Source of the DNA: Actinomadura hibisca NBRC 15177 | GTDB lineage: Bacteria; Actinomycetota; Actinomycetes; Streptosporangiales; Streptosporangiaceae | Assembly: GCF_001552635.1 (NCBI RefSeq) | Contig: NZ_BCRO01000088.1 | Coordinates: forward strand, 1-54,632 | Direction: 5' to 3' | DNA: 54,632 bases | In this document: piece by piece, positions 14,705 to 22,458 of the stretch | How positions within the stretch are numbered: position 1 is the first letter of the stretch | How the letters are laid out: each line of letters begins with the position of its first letter | Notes under the pieces: model-generated | The model's database searches: none | Seen by the model: only the letters and a program-made list of their open reading frames with translations | Told to the model about the DNA's origin: nothing | Program-made: the position numbers and the translations under genes

Positions 14705-16132
14705 CTAGCGCCCGGCGGCCGCTCCCGCCAGGGGCGGCCGGCGGTCGCGCCACGGGCGCGCCTCCTCCAGCGCGCGGCACACCGCCATGACCAGGGCGTC
14801 GGCGTGGCGCGGGCCGACGACCTGGAGGCCGACCGGCAGGCCGCCGTCCGTCCACCCGCACGGCACGCTCGCGGCGGGTTGCTGGGTCATGTTGAACGGG
14901 TAGGTGAACGGCGTCCACGACGCCCAGCGCTCGCCGGGCCGCCCGCCCGGCGTCTCCCGGCCCGCCTCGAACGCGGTGATCGGCAGCGTCGGGGTGACGA
15001 GCGCGTCGTACCGCTCGTGGAAGCGGCCCATCGTCCGGCCCAGCTCGACCCGGCGCGCGGTGGCGTCCAGGTAATCGCCCGCGGACAGGCGCGCGCCGCG
15101 CTCGCAGACCTCGCGCAGACCGGGGTCCAGCCGGGCGCGCTGCCCGGCGTCCAGGTGCTCCACGACCTTGGCCGCGCCCGCGAACCACAACACCTCGAAC
15201 TCGGCGATCGGGTCGGCGAACCCCGGGTCGGCCTGCTCGACCCCGGCCCCCAGCTCGGCCAGCGTCGCGACGGCCTCCGCCACCAGCGCCGCCACCTCCG
15301 GATCGACCCGCGCGTAGCCGAGGGCCGGGCTGTAGGCGATGCGCAGGCCCGCCAGGTCGCGCGGAGCGGCCCCGGCGAAGGGGACGGCGGGCGGCGGCAG
15401 CGCCGACCAGTCGCGGGAGTCGAAACCGGCCGCCACGTCCAGCAGCAGCGCGGCGTCGGCCACGCTGCGCGCCATCGGTCCCACGTGCGACAGTGTGCCG
15501 AACGGGCTGGCGGGATGGTGCGGCACCAGGCCGTAGGTGGGCTTGAGGGTGAAGGTGCCGGTGAAGGCGGCGGGGATGCGCACCGAGCCGCCGCCGTCGG
15601 TGCCCAGCGCGAGCGGCGCCATCCCGGCCGCGACCGCCGCCGCCGCGCCGCCGCTGGACCCGCCGGGCGTGCGGGCGGGGTCCCACGGGTTGCGGGTGAC
15701 GCCGGTGAGGGGGTTGTCGGTGACGCCCTTCCACGCGAACTCGGGGGTGGTGGTCTTGCCGACCAGCACCGCGCCGTGCTCGCGCAGCCGCGCGACGCCG
15801 GGCGCGTCCTCGTCCCAGGTCTGGTGCGGGTCGATGGTGGTGGAGCCGCGCAGGGTGGGCCAGCCCTTGGTGAGTAGGACGTCCTTGATGGAGACAGGGA
15901 CGCCGTCGAGCAGGCCCGCCGGTTCGCCGCGCCGCCAGCGTTCGGTGGCGGCGCGGGCGGCGTCGAGCGCACGGTCGGCGTCCACCAGGCAGAACGCGTT
16001 GAGGTGCGGGTCGGCCGCGCCGATGCGGGCCAGCACCGCCCCGGTGGCCTCGACGGGGGACAACGTCCCGGAGCGGTAGGCGTCCAGCAGTTCGGTCGCG
16101 GTCAGGTCGGCGGGATCGGTCGCACCGGTCAT
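14705..16132 (-). CDS. Amidase signature family hydrolase
   Basis: A 475-residue amidase-signature enzyme of normal length. The Ser-cisSer-Lys triad is visible: Lys83 in VSIKDVLL, GGSSGG at 157-162 and the nucleophile Ser183 in GTDGGGSVRIP. It hydrolyses an amide or carbamoyl bond on an unknown substrate. ATG 16132 overlaps the stop of the upstream dehydrogenase (ATGA), so the two are translationally coupled. With the racemase-fold enzymes and aminotransferase transcribed the other way, it could release ammonia or an amine from an amide precursor. The stop is a TAG at 14705-14707. Confidence 0.88.
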   Translation of the reverse strand: MTGATDPADLTATELLDAYRSGTLSPVEATGAVLARIGAADPHLNAFCLVDADRALDAARAATERWRRGEPAGLLDGVPVSIKDVLLTKGWPTLRGSTTIDPHQTWDEDAPGVARLREHGAVLVGKTTTPEFAWKGVTDNPLTGVTRNPWDPARTPGGSSGGAAAAVAAGMAPLALGTDGGGSVRIPAAFTGTFTLKPTYGLVPHHPASPFGTLSHVGPMARSVADAALLLDVAAGFDSRDWSALPPPAVPFAGAAPRDLAGLRIAYSPALGYARVDPEVAALVAEAVATLAELGAGVEQADPGFADPIAEFEVLWFAGAAKVVEHLDAGQRARLDPGLREVCERGARLSAGDYLDATARRVELGRTMGRFHERYDALVTPTLPITAFEAGRETPGGRPGERWASWTPFTYPFNMTQQPAASVPCGWTDGGLPVGLQVVGPRHADALVMAVCRALEEARPWRDRRPPLAGAAAGR

Positions 16133-17112
16133 GGCACCCCTTCGCGGACGTAGCCGAGCCGCTTGTCCACGACGTTGCGCAGCGGCCGGCGGTGGCAGTG
16201 GCGGTCGAGGTTGTCGGCGAACAGGGCGACCAGCGCCTCGCGCCATCCGGCGGCGTCCCCGGCCATGTGCGGGGAGACGACGACGTTCGGCATGTCCCAC
16301 AGCGGCGACGCGGCGAGCAGCGGCTCGTCCTCGAACACGTCCAGCGCCGCGCCCGCGATCCGGCCCGCGCGCAGCGCCGCGACCAGGTCGTCCTGCACCA
16401 CCAGCGGGCCGCGCCCCACGTTGATGAGGCGGGCGGTCGGGCGCATGCGGGCGAGGGCGGCGGCGTCGATCATTCCGCGCGTGCGCGCGGTGAGCGGCGC
16501 GGCGAGCACGACGTAGTCGGCCTGCGCGAGCGCGGCGTGCAGATCGTCCATCGCCCACACCGTGCCGAGATCGGGGTCGGCGGGCCGGGCGGCGCGGCCG
16601 AGGCCGGACACGCGCAGCCCGGCGGCGGTGAGGGTGCGGCCGACGGCGCGGCCGATCGGGCCGGTGCCGACGACCAGCGCGCGGGCCCCGGCCAGGCGCT
16701 CGGTCTCGCGATGCCGCCAGGTGCGCCCGGCCTGGAGGCGCAGCGTGGTGTGCAGGTCCTTGGCGAAGCACAACACCAGGCCGAGCACGTACTCGGCGAT
16801 CGGCTCGTCGAACACCCCGCGCGAGTTGGTGACGACGGTCGGGCCGTCCGCCAGCGCGGGGAACAGGAGCCGGTCCACTCCGGCGCTGGCGATGTGCACC
16901 CAGCCGGGGCCACCGCCCGCATCCGGCCATGCGTCGGCCAGCGCCTCGGACCAGAAGTGCCACATGAACAGCACGTCGGCGGACGGCAGCGCCTCGGCCA
17001 GCCCGGATTCGTCCACGTAACGGACGTGGGCGAGGCGTTCGACGGCGGTCATGTCCGGCAGCGGCTCCGGGCCCCGCAACACCACGACGTCGAGGCGGGA
17101 GACCGGATTCAT
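16129..17112 (-). CDS. D-isomer-specific 2-hydroxyacid dehydrogenase
   Basis: A 327-residue NAD(P)-dependent dehydrogenase that interconverts a 2-hydroxyacid and a 2-oxoacid. The Rossmann motif GTGPIG is near 149-154. The catalytic set is Arg234 (INVGRGPLV), Glu263 (DVFEDEPL) and His282 (VVSPHMAG). ATG 17112 is preferred over GTG 17118 because GAGGAA lies nine bases before it. It is the first gene of the leftward operon, and its stop overlaps the amidase start. It diverges from the DUF3830 gene across a 189-bp region carrying a strong promoter and the first GATTGTC palindrome, so shared control is plausible. Confidence 0.88.
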   Translation of the reverse strand: MNPVSRLDVVVLRGPEPLPDMTAVERLAHVRYVDESGLAEALPSADVLFMWHFWSEALADAWPDAGGGPGWVHIASAGVDRLLFPALADGPTVVTNSRGVFDEPIAEYVLGLVLCFAKDLHTTLRLQAGRTWRHRETERLAGARALVVGTGPIGRAVGRTLTAAGLRVSGLGRAARPADPDLGTVWAMDDLHAALAQADYVVLAAPLTARTRGMIDAAALARMRPTARLINVGRGPLVVQDDLVAALRAGRIAGAALDVFEDEPLLAASPLWDMPNVVVSPHMAGDAAGWREALVALFADNLDRHCHRRPLRNVVDKRLGYVREGVP

Positions 17113-17210
17113 ACGCACCTGTTCCTCATGGGCTGGATGCGGCTTTTCTATGCGTTTCTCGGCGTTACTTTCCGCAGTCCCGAGTTAACGGCGATGCAAC
17201 GCGACGGGCA

Positions 17211-17238
17211 TTGACACGCTAGGAAGCGCTCGTAGGAT
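17211..17238 (+). promoter_or_regulatory. Sigma-70-like promoter of the DUF3830 operon
   Basis: TTGACA (17211-17216) and TAGGAT (17233-17238) are separated by 16 bases. The -10 overlaps the first operator palindrome, the arrangement expected for repression. Confidence 0.75.
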
Positions 17239-17249
17239 TGTCAACAATC
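17236..17249. promoter_or_regulatory. GntR-type operator, copy 1
   Basis: GATTGTCAACAATC differs from the other two copies by one central base. It overlaps the -10 box of the DUF3830 promoter and also lies upstream of the divergent dehydrogenase gene. Confidence 0.75.
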
Positions 17250-17301
17250 AGCACGGCCGGGCCGTGCTCCCACCCCTGATCCTTGGGGAGGTCCGCTGCA
17301 C

Positions 17302-17796
17302 ATGCCCAAGCTGATGACCGTCACCCTGGAGCGCCGCGGCGTCTCCTGCGTGGCCGAGCTGCTGGAGAAGGACGCGCCGCGCACCTGCGCGGCGGTCTGG
17401 GCGGCGCTGCCGCTGGCGGGCGACGCCTACCACGCCAAGTACGCGCGCAACGAGGTCTACACGATGGTCGAGCGGTTCGCCGCCGAGGAGGTGGGCCTGG
17501 AGAACCCGACCGTCACCCCCATCCCCGGCGACGTCGTCTACTTCTCCTTCTCCGGCGGGATGCTCGACCGGGCGTTCAAGGAGGAGAAGGGCATCGGGGC
17601 GCTGCCCGGCGTCATCGACCTCGCGCTGTTCTACGGCCGCAACAACCTGCTGCTCAACGGAGACGTCGGCTGGGTGCCCGGCAACGTCTACGCCACCGTC
17701 GTGGAGGGTCTGGGCCCGATGGCCGAGGCGTGCAACGACGTGTGGCGGTCGGGCGCGGTCGGCGAGCGCCTGGTCTACCAGCGGCACGAGCGCTGA
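17302..17796 (+). CDS. DUF3830 family protein (cyclophilin-like fold)
   Basis: A 164-residue soluble protein that matches what I recall of DUF3830: an N-terminal strand-rich start (MPKLMTVTLERRGV), LLEKDAPRTCAAVWAALP, a GDVVYFSF strand and a NNLLLNGDVGWVPGN segment. The family has a cyclophilin-like fold and is found beside amidases and racemase-fold enzymes, but it has no assigned reaction. GGGGAGGT lies ten bases before the ATG. First gene of the rightward operon under promoter 17211-17238. It may be a metabolite-binding or isomerising protein of this pathway; that is inference. Confidence 0.75.
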   Translation: MPKLMTVTLERRGVSCVAELLEKDAPRTCAAVWAALPLAGDAYHAKYARNEVYTMVERFAAEEVGLENPTVTPIPGDVVYFSFSGGMLDRAFKEEKGIGALPGVIDLALFYGRNNLLLNGDVGWVPGNVYATVVEGLGPMAEACNDVWRSGAVGERLVYQRHER

Positions 17797-17810
17797 GCGG
17801 CAGGCCGGCG

Positions 17811-18572
17811 ATGGCATTCGACCCCGCGCTGGTCGTCGGGCCGGAACTGCTCGCCCAGACCGGGATCGGGGTGGTCGCGCCGTTCGACTTCGCGCTGGAC
17901 CGCGAGTTGTGGCGCTGGACGCCCGACGACGTGTCGTTGTTCCTGACCCGGCTGCCGTACGTGCCGGTGCCGGTGACGGTGGAGATGGCGGGCGCGCTGT
18001 CGGACCACTCGATCGTGCGGCAGGCGGTGCGCGACGTGCTGGCCCCCGAGCCCCTCGCCGTCGCCTACGCCTGCGCGTCGGGCAGCTTCGTCGGCGGCGC
18101 GGCGGGCGAGCTGGACCTCCACCGCACGATGCTGGCGGCCGGGGCCCCGGCGGCGGCCACCACCTCCGGCGCGCTGGTGGAGTCGTTGCGGCTGCTGGAC
18201 GCGCGGCGGATCGCGGTGGTCACCCCCTACATCGACAGCGTCACCGAACGGCTGGTCTCCTTCCTCGGCGAGTACGGCGTCGCGGTGGCGTCCTCGGTCG
18301 GGATGGGGCTGCTCAGCCACATCTGGAAGATCGGCTACCGGGAGATCGTGGCGGCGGTCTCGGCGGTGGACCGGCCCGACGCCGAGGCGGTGTTCATCAG
18401 CTGCACCAACGTGCCGACCTACGACATCATCGCGCCGCTGGAGGCCATGCTCGGCAAGCCCGTCCTCACCGCCAACCAGGTCACGATGTGCGCGGCGCTG
18501 CGCGCGATGGGCTCCCCGGCCGCCGGGCCCGGCCAGTGGCTGGTGCGGCGCACGCGCCCCACGGCGGCCTGA
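17811..18572 (+). CDS. Asp/Glu racemase superfamily enzyme (maleate isomerase / arylmalonate decarboxylase-like), two-Cys type
   Basis: A 253-residue protein of the aspartate/glutamate racemase superfamily, closest in look to maleate cis-trans isomerases. Both expected catalytic cysteines are present: Cys88 in YACASGSF and Cys198 in ISCTNVPTYD. Such enzymes isomerise, racemise or decarboxylate small dicarboxylates without cofactors. ATG 17811 is 14 bases after the DUF3830 stop, so it is in the same operon. It is followed by a divergent relative in which the second Cys is lost. The substrate is not evident; maleate-like acids are one option given the amidase next door. Confidence 0.8.
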   Translation: MAFDPALVVGPELLAQTGIGVVAPFDFALDRELWRWTPDDVSLFLTRLPYVPVPVTVEMAGALSDHSIVRQAVRDVLAPEPLAVAYACASGSFVGGAAGELDLHRTMLAAGAPAAATTSGALVESLRLLDARRIAVVTPYIDSVTERLVSFLGEYGVAVASSVGMGLLSHIWKIGYREIVAAVSAVDRPDAEAVFISCTNVPTYDIIAPLEAMLGKPVLTANQVTMCAALRAMGSPAAGPGQWLVRRTRPTAA

Positions 18573-18601
18573 CCACCGCGCGGGCGGCGTCACCCGGCCG
18601 C

Positions 18602-18607
18602 TACGAT
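18602..18607 (+). promoter_or_regulatory. -10 box of the racemase/GntR transcript
   Basis: TACGAT overlaps the left arm of operator copy 2 by three bases. No good -35 is seen. The leader of about 33 bases ends in GGGAGG. Confidence 0.5.
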
Positions 18608-18618
18608 TGTCGACAATC
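18605..18618. promoter_or_regulatory. GntR-type operator, copy 2
   Basis: GATTGTCGACAATC, a perfect 14-bp palindrome overlapping a TACGAT -10 box, upstream of the second racemase-fold gene and the GntR gene. This predicts autoregulation. Confidence 0.8.
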
Positions 18619-18646
18619 TGCCGCAGACGAGGCGTCGGGAGGCACG

Positions 18647-19381
18647 GTGGGACGGAACGCGGGCCTGTCGGTGGGCTTCCTGTACCCCGGCCACAGCGCC
18701 GAGGACGACTACCCCGCGATCGAGGCGCTGCTCGGCGACGTCGCGCTGCCCGTCGTGCACACCACCATGCGCGAGGACGCGCACCGCGTGGACGCGCTGC
18801 TGGACATCGGCGGCGCGGACGTGCTCGACGTGGGCGCGCGACGGCTCCGGGAGCTGGGCGTGGACGCGGCGGTGTGGGCGTGCACCAGCGGCAGTTTCGT
18901 GTTCGGGTGGGACGGCGCGACGGCGCAGGCCGCCGGGATCGCCGAGGCGGCGGGCGTGCCCGCGTCCAGCACCTCGTTCGCGTTCGTCAACGCCGCGCGG
19001 CATCTGGGCGTGCGGCGCGTGGCGGTCGCGGCGACCTACCCCGAGGACGTGGCCGAGCACTTCGCGGCCTTCCTCGGCGGGGCCGGGATCGAGGTGGTCG
19101 CGCTGGGCTGCCAGGACATCGTGACCGCCGCCGAGGTCGGCGCGCTGGACCGCGAACGTGTGCTGGAGTTCGTCGCCGCCGGAGACCACCCCGACGCCGA
19201 CGCCGTTCTCGTGCCCGACACCGCCCTGCACACCGCGCACCGGCTGGACGAGCTGGAGCGACGCCTCGCCAAGCCGGTGCTCACCGCCAACCAGGTGAGC
19301 GTCTGGGAAGGGTTGCGCCTGGCGGGCGGCACGCGCCCGCGCACGGGTCTCGGCAGGTTGTTCGCCGCCGGATGGAGCTAG
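18647..19381 (+). CDS. Asp/Glu racemase superfamily protein with the second catalytic Cys replaced by Asp
   Basis: A 244-residue relative of the preceding enzyme. It keeps Cys79 (WACTSGSFVFG) at the first catalytic position. The second motif, aligned through ADAVLVPDTALHT, has Asp191 where the neighbour has Cys198. This is the reverse of arylmalonate decarboxylase, which lacks the first Cys and keeps the second. A lyase or decarboxylase activity, or a one-base isomerase, is more likely than a two-base racemase. GTG 18647 has GGGAGG four bases upstream; the open frame above it only shadows the previous gene. It has its own operator and promoter and probably shares a transcript with GntR. Confidence 0.78.
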   Translation: MGRNAGLSVGFLYPGHSAEDDYPAIEALLGDVALPVVHTTMREDAHRVDALLDIGGADVLDVGARRLRELGVDAAVWACTSGSFVFGWDGATAQAAGIAEAAGVPASSTSFAFVNAARHLGVRRVAVAATYPEDVAEHFAAFLGGAGIEVVALGCQDIVTAAEVGALDRERVLEFVAAGDHPDADAVLVPDTALHTAHRLDELERRLAKPVLTANQVSVWEGLRLAGGTRPRTGLGRLFAAGWS

Positions 19382-19392
19382 GAAGAAGAGAC

Positions 19393-20055
19393 ATGGGCCG
19401 TTTGGGAGAACTGGAGCCGGTCCCCCGCCGCTCGACCGTCGAGATCGTGTCGGCCGAGCTGCGCGCCGCGATCCTGTACGGGTCGCTGGCGCCCGGGACC
19501 CAGCTCGGCGAGGCCGAGCTGGCGGCGCGGCTGGGCATCAGCCGGGGGCCGCTGCGCGAGGCCATGCAGCGCCTGGTGCAGGAGGGCCTGCTGCACAGCG
19601 AGCCGCACCGGGGGCTGTTCGTCGTCACGCTCGACCACGACGACGTCGAGGACGTCTACCGGGCGCGGCTCGCCGTCGAGCGCGAGGCGTGCCGCCTGGT
19701 GATGGCCCGCAACCGGGGCGAGGCCGTCGCGCGGCTGACCGAAGCGCTGGAGGGCCTGGTCACCGCCGCGCGCGAGCGCGACCGGGTGGCGATGAGCGAC
19801 GCCGACCAGGCGTTCCACCAGGTGCTGGTCAGCGCCTCGGGCAGCCCCCGGCTGGAGCGCATGGCGCAGACGTTGCTGGTGGAGACCCGCATGTGCCTGA
19901 ACGCGCTCCAGGACACCTACCCCGAGCCCGAGGAGCTGGTCGAGGAGCACCGGCGGCTGGTGGACGCCATCGCCGACGGCGCCGAGGACCGGTTGCTGCT
20001 GCTCATCGAGGAGCACATGATCGACTCCGTCGAGCGGCTGCGGCCCGCGCCCTGA
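19393..20055 (+). CDS. GntR family regulator, FadR (FCD) subfamily
   Basis: A 220-residue repressor with an N-terminal winged helix (about 15-80; GEAELAARLGISRGPLREAM) and a C-terminal FCD ligand domain. The putative metal ligands are Asp138, His142, His186 and His208. A GGAAGAAGAG ribosome site precedes the ATG by two bases, which is close. Three copies of GATTGTC(G/A)ACAATC, a palindrome of the right size for FadR-type GntR proteins, lie before 17302, 18647 and 20127. This gene is therefore the natural candidate for local control of the whole locus, including itself. The inducer would be a carboxylate of the pathway. Confidence 0.88.
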   Translation: MGRLGELEPVPRRSTVEIVSAELRAAILYGSLAPGTQLGEAELAARLGISRGPLREAMQRLVQEGLLHSEPHRGLFVVTLDHDDVEDVYRARLAVEREACRLVMARNRGEAVARLTEALEGLVTAARERDRVAMSDADQAFHQVLVSASGSPRLERMAQTLLVETRMCLNALQDTYPEPEELVEEHRRLVDAIADGAEDRLLLLIEEHMIDSVERLRPAP

Positions 20056-20094
20056 CCTCTGGACAGCGTCCGCCGCGCGTGATGCCATGACGGC

Positions 20095-20110
20095 AGATTG
20101 TCGACAATCT
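20095..20110. promoter_or_regulatory. GntR-type operator, copy 3
   Basis: AGATTGTCGACAATCT, a perfect 16-bp palindrome, 16 bases before the aminotransferase ATG and overlapping a weak CAGATT -10. Confidence 0.8.
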
Positions 20111-20126
20111 CCCCCGGGAGGGGCGC

Positions 20127-21386
20127 ATGGCGAAGCTGTCCCCGGTGCTCAGGCAGGCCACCCCCGTACTGGCCGAGCGCGGTGAGGGGGTGTACCTGTT
20201 CGACACCTCCGGCCGCCGGCACCTGGACTTCACCGCCGGAATCGGGGTGACCGGCACCGGGCACTGCCATCCCCGGGTGGTGGCGGCGGTGCAGCAGCAG
20301 GCGGCCCGGCTGATGCACGGCCAGTACACCACCGTGCTGCACCGGCCGCTGCTGCGGCTGACCGAGCGCCTGGGCGCGGTGCTGCCCGCCGGGCTGGACT
20401 CGTTGTTCTACCTCAACAGCGGCAGCGAGGCGGTGGAGGCGTCGATCCGGCTGGCGCGGCACGCCACCGGGCGGCAGAACATCGTGGTGTTCCACGGTTC
20501 CTTCCACGGCCGCACGATGGGCGCGGCCGCCGCGACCACGGCGGGCACCAAGTTCCGGGCCGGGATCGGGCCGCTGATGCCGGGCGTGACGGTGGCCCCT
20601 TTCCCGCAGGCGTACCGGTACGGGTGGAGCGAGGCGGAGGCGACCCGTTTCGCGCTGCGCGAGCTTGACTACCTGCTGGCGACGGTCAGCGCGCCACAGG
20701 AGACGGCGGCGTTCCTGGTGGAGCCGGTCCTCGGCGAGGGCGGCTACATCCCCGCGCCGCCCGGCTTCCTGGAGGGGCTGCGCGAGCGCGCCGACCGGCA
20801 CGGCGTGCTGCTGGTCGTGGACGAGGTGCAGACCGGGTTCGGGCGCACCGGCCGGTTCTGGGGCCACCAGCACTCGGCCGCCGTCCCCGACGTCCTGGTC
20901 ACCGCGAAGGGCCTGGCCAGCGGCCTGCCGCTGTCGGCGATCGCCGCGCCCGCCGCGCTGATGGAGAAGGCGTGGCCGGGCTCGCAGGGCGGCACCTACG
21001 GCGGCAACGCGATCGCGTGCGCCGCCGCGCTGGCGACGCTGGAGGTGATCCAGGACGAGAGCCTGGTCGCCAACTCCGCCGAGATGGGCGCGCGCCTGCA
21101 CGAGGGGCTGCGCAAGGTCACCGCCGACCATCCCGTGGTCGGCGACGTGCGGGGCCGGGGGCTGATGCAGGCCGCCGAGTTCACCGGCCCGGACGGCGAG
21201 CCCGACACCGCGACGGCCCTGCGCGCGCACAGGGCGGCCGTCGAGCGCGGGTTGTTGCTGCTGACCTGCGGCCCGTACGGCAACGTCGTCCGGATGATCC
21301 CGCCGCTGGTGGTGACCGCCGCGCAGATCGACGAGGCCCTGGAGTTGTGGTCCGCCGCCATGGCCGAGGCCGTGACGGGAGGTTAG
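20127..21386 (+). CDS. Class III PLP aminotransferase (GABA/ornithine type)
   Basis: A 419-residue fold-type I aminotransferase. It has YLNSGSEAVEASIRLAR for phosphate binding, the VVDEVQTGFGRTG motif with the PLP Asp, and TAKGLASGLPLSA with the Schiff-base Lys. The C-terminal RMIPPLVVT block is typical of class III omega-amino acid enzymes. It would move an amino group from a distal amine or beta/gamma-amino acid to a 2-oxoacid. CGGGAGGGGCGC precedes the ATG, and operator copy 3 stands just upstream. Its TAG stop overlaps the stop of the convergent expansin-like gene through the shared TTAG. It is the probable nitrogen-handling step of the GntR-controlled locus. Confidence 0.9.
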   Translation: MAKLSPVLRQATPVLAERGEGVYLFDTSGRRHLDFTAGIGVTGTGHCHPRVVAAVQQQAARLMHGQYTTVLHRPLLRLTERLGAVLPAGLDSLFYLNSGSEAVEASIRLARHATGRQNIVVFHGSFHGRTMGAAAATTAGTKFRAGIGPLMPGVTVAPFPQAYRYGWSEAEATRFALRELDYLLATVSAPQETAAFLVEPVLGEGGYIPAPPGFLEGLRERADRHGVLLVVDEVQTGFGRTGRFWGHQHSAAVPDVLVTAKGLASGLPLSAIAAPAALMEKAWPGSQGGTYGGNAIACAAALATLEVIQDESLVANSAEMGARLHEGLRKVTADHPVVGDVRGRGLMQAAEFTGPDGEPDTATALRAHRAAVERGLLLLTCGPYGNVVRMIPPLVVTAAQIDEALELWSAAMAEAVTGG

Positions 21387-22300
21387 TGGCAGCCCTCGTG
21401 GCCGGAACCGGGTGCCGTCCGTGCGGCGGGCGGTGCCGCTCCGGGCGGCGTCGGGGTGGTGGAGGGCACGGCCGGGGCGGGTGTGGGTCTCGGCGTCGGC
21501 GAGGCGTCGCGGTCACGTCCGGCCTCGGACCGCCCGTACAGGCGGGCGTCGCTGGACTGGGAGCGTCCGGGGCTCAGCGCGATGTCGCGGGCGACGGCGC
21601 GGCCGCCGTAGCGGTCGGTCACGCGCACGGTGAACGGGCCGCCGCCCAGGCCCGTCGCCGTCCACTGGTTGTCCATGCCCCGGCTCAGCTCGCGCCACCG
21701 GTCGCCCTGGCGCACCTCCACGCGCGCCAGCGGGTTGCCGTGCCCGGTGACCAGCAGGGCGAGCCAGCCCGCCGACGATCCGGACTTGACGCGGAACGCC
21801 AGCCGCCCGGTCTCGCCCGGGTCGCGCAGCAGCCCGTAGCGGACGGGGGCCGTTCCCCTGGCGGTGCCGCCCGCCGCCCGGCGGAACGCCTCCTCGCTGA
21901 GGTCGAGATGGCCCGACCCGCAGCCCTGGCACCGGTCCGCGACCATGACGCGCACGGTGCCGCGCGGTCCCTCGATCTCCAGGTACGCGCCGCACAACTC
22001 CGCGCGCCCGAACTCGCGCGCCGACAACGACGCGTACAGCCCGCCGGGCGGCAGCGGCCCCAGCGAGCACAACACCTCCGACCAGTCGCGGTGGAAGACC
22101 GCCGTGCCCTCGCCGGTGAAGTCGGGCGACGGATCGGCTAAAGGAGCGTGCCCGGCGGCGCGTACGGACGGCGGAAGAGCGGCGGCGCAGGCACCCTCCT
22201 GGAGCCGGATCGCGCCGAGCGCGAGCGCCGCGATCGCGGCGATGGACAGGGCCGCCCACACCCAGCGCGGGCTCGGCCTCCGTCGCGGTGTCGCATGCAT
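21383..22300 (-). CDS. Membrane-anchored expansin-like protein
   Basis: A 305-residue secreted or membrane-anchored protein. A hydrophobic segment at about 13-30 with upstream arginines acts as signal anchor. Residues 62-160 form a six-stranded double-psi beta-barrel with the expansin signature VADRCQGCGSGHLDLSEEAF; Asp122 and Asp133 are the conserved acids. Residues 160-250 resemble the expansin second domain. The last 50 residues are Pro/Thr/Ala-rich and end in HEGCH. Expansin-like proteins bind cell-wall polysaccharide and loosen it without hydrolysis. GGGGGAGG precedes the ATG. The stop codon overlaps the aminotransferase stop, so the genes are strictly convergent. Confidence 0.82.
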   Translation of the reverse strand: MHATPRRRPSPRWVWAALSIAAIAALALGAIRLQEGACAAALPPSVRAAGHAPLADPSPDFTGEGTAVFHRDWSEVLCSLGPLPPGGLYASLSAREFGRAELCGAYLEIEGPRGTVRVMVADRCQGCGSGHLDLSEEAFRRAAGGTARGTAPVRYGLLRDPGETGRLAFRVKSGSSAGWLALLVTGHGNPLARVEVRQGDRWRELSRGMDNQWTATGLGGGPFTVRVTDRYGGRAVARDIALSPGRSQSSDARLYGRSEAGRDRDASPTPRPTPAPAVPSTTPTPPGAAPPAARTAPGSGHEGCH

Positions 22301-22417
22301 CGCGCCCTCCCCCGAGGCGGCCGGAGACCCGGCCTCACTAAGTAATCAGCCACGCACGCGGAGTGTTACCGCGCCGCCGCGCGCCGGTGCGCCGCCGCCC
22401 GGGGAGGCCGCTGCTGT

Positions 22418-22444
22418 TAGATTCCGAATCTCATTCTGAATTGT
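22418..22444 (+). promoter_or_regulatory. Promoter and tandem palindromes of the acyl-CoA dehydrogenase gene
   Basis: TAGATT (22418-22423) is a possible -10. It overlaps two direct copies of ATTCYGAAT spaced 12 bases apart (22421-22429 and 22433-22441), each palindromic. A dimer pair of a lipid-metabolism regulator could bind here. Confidence 0.5.
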
Positions 22445-22458
22445 GGAGGTCACCCGCG

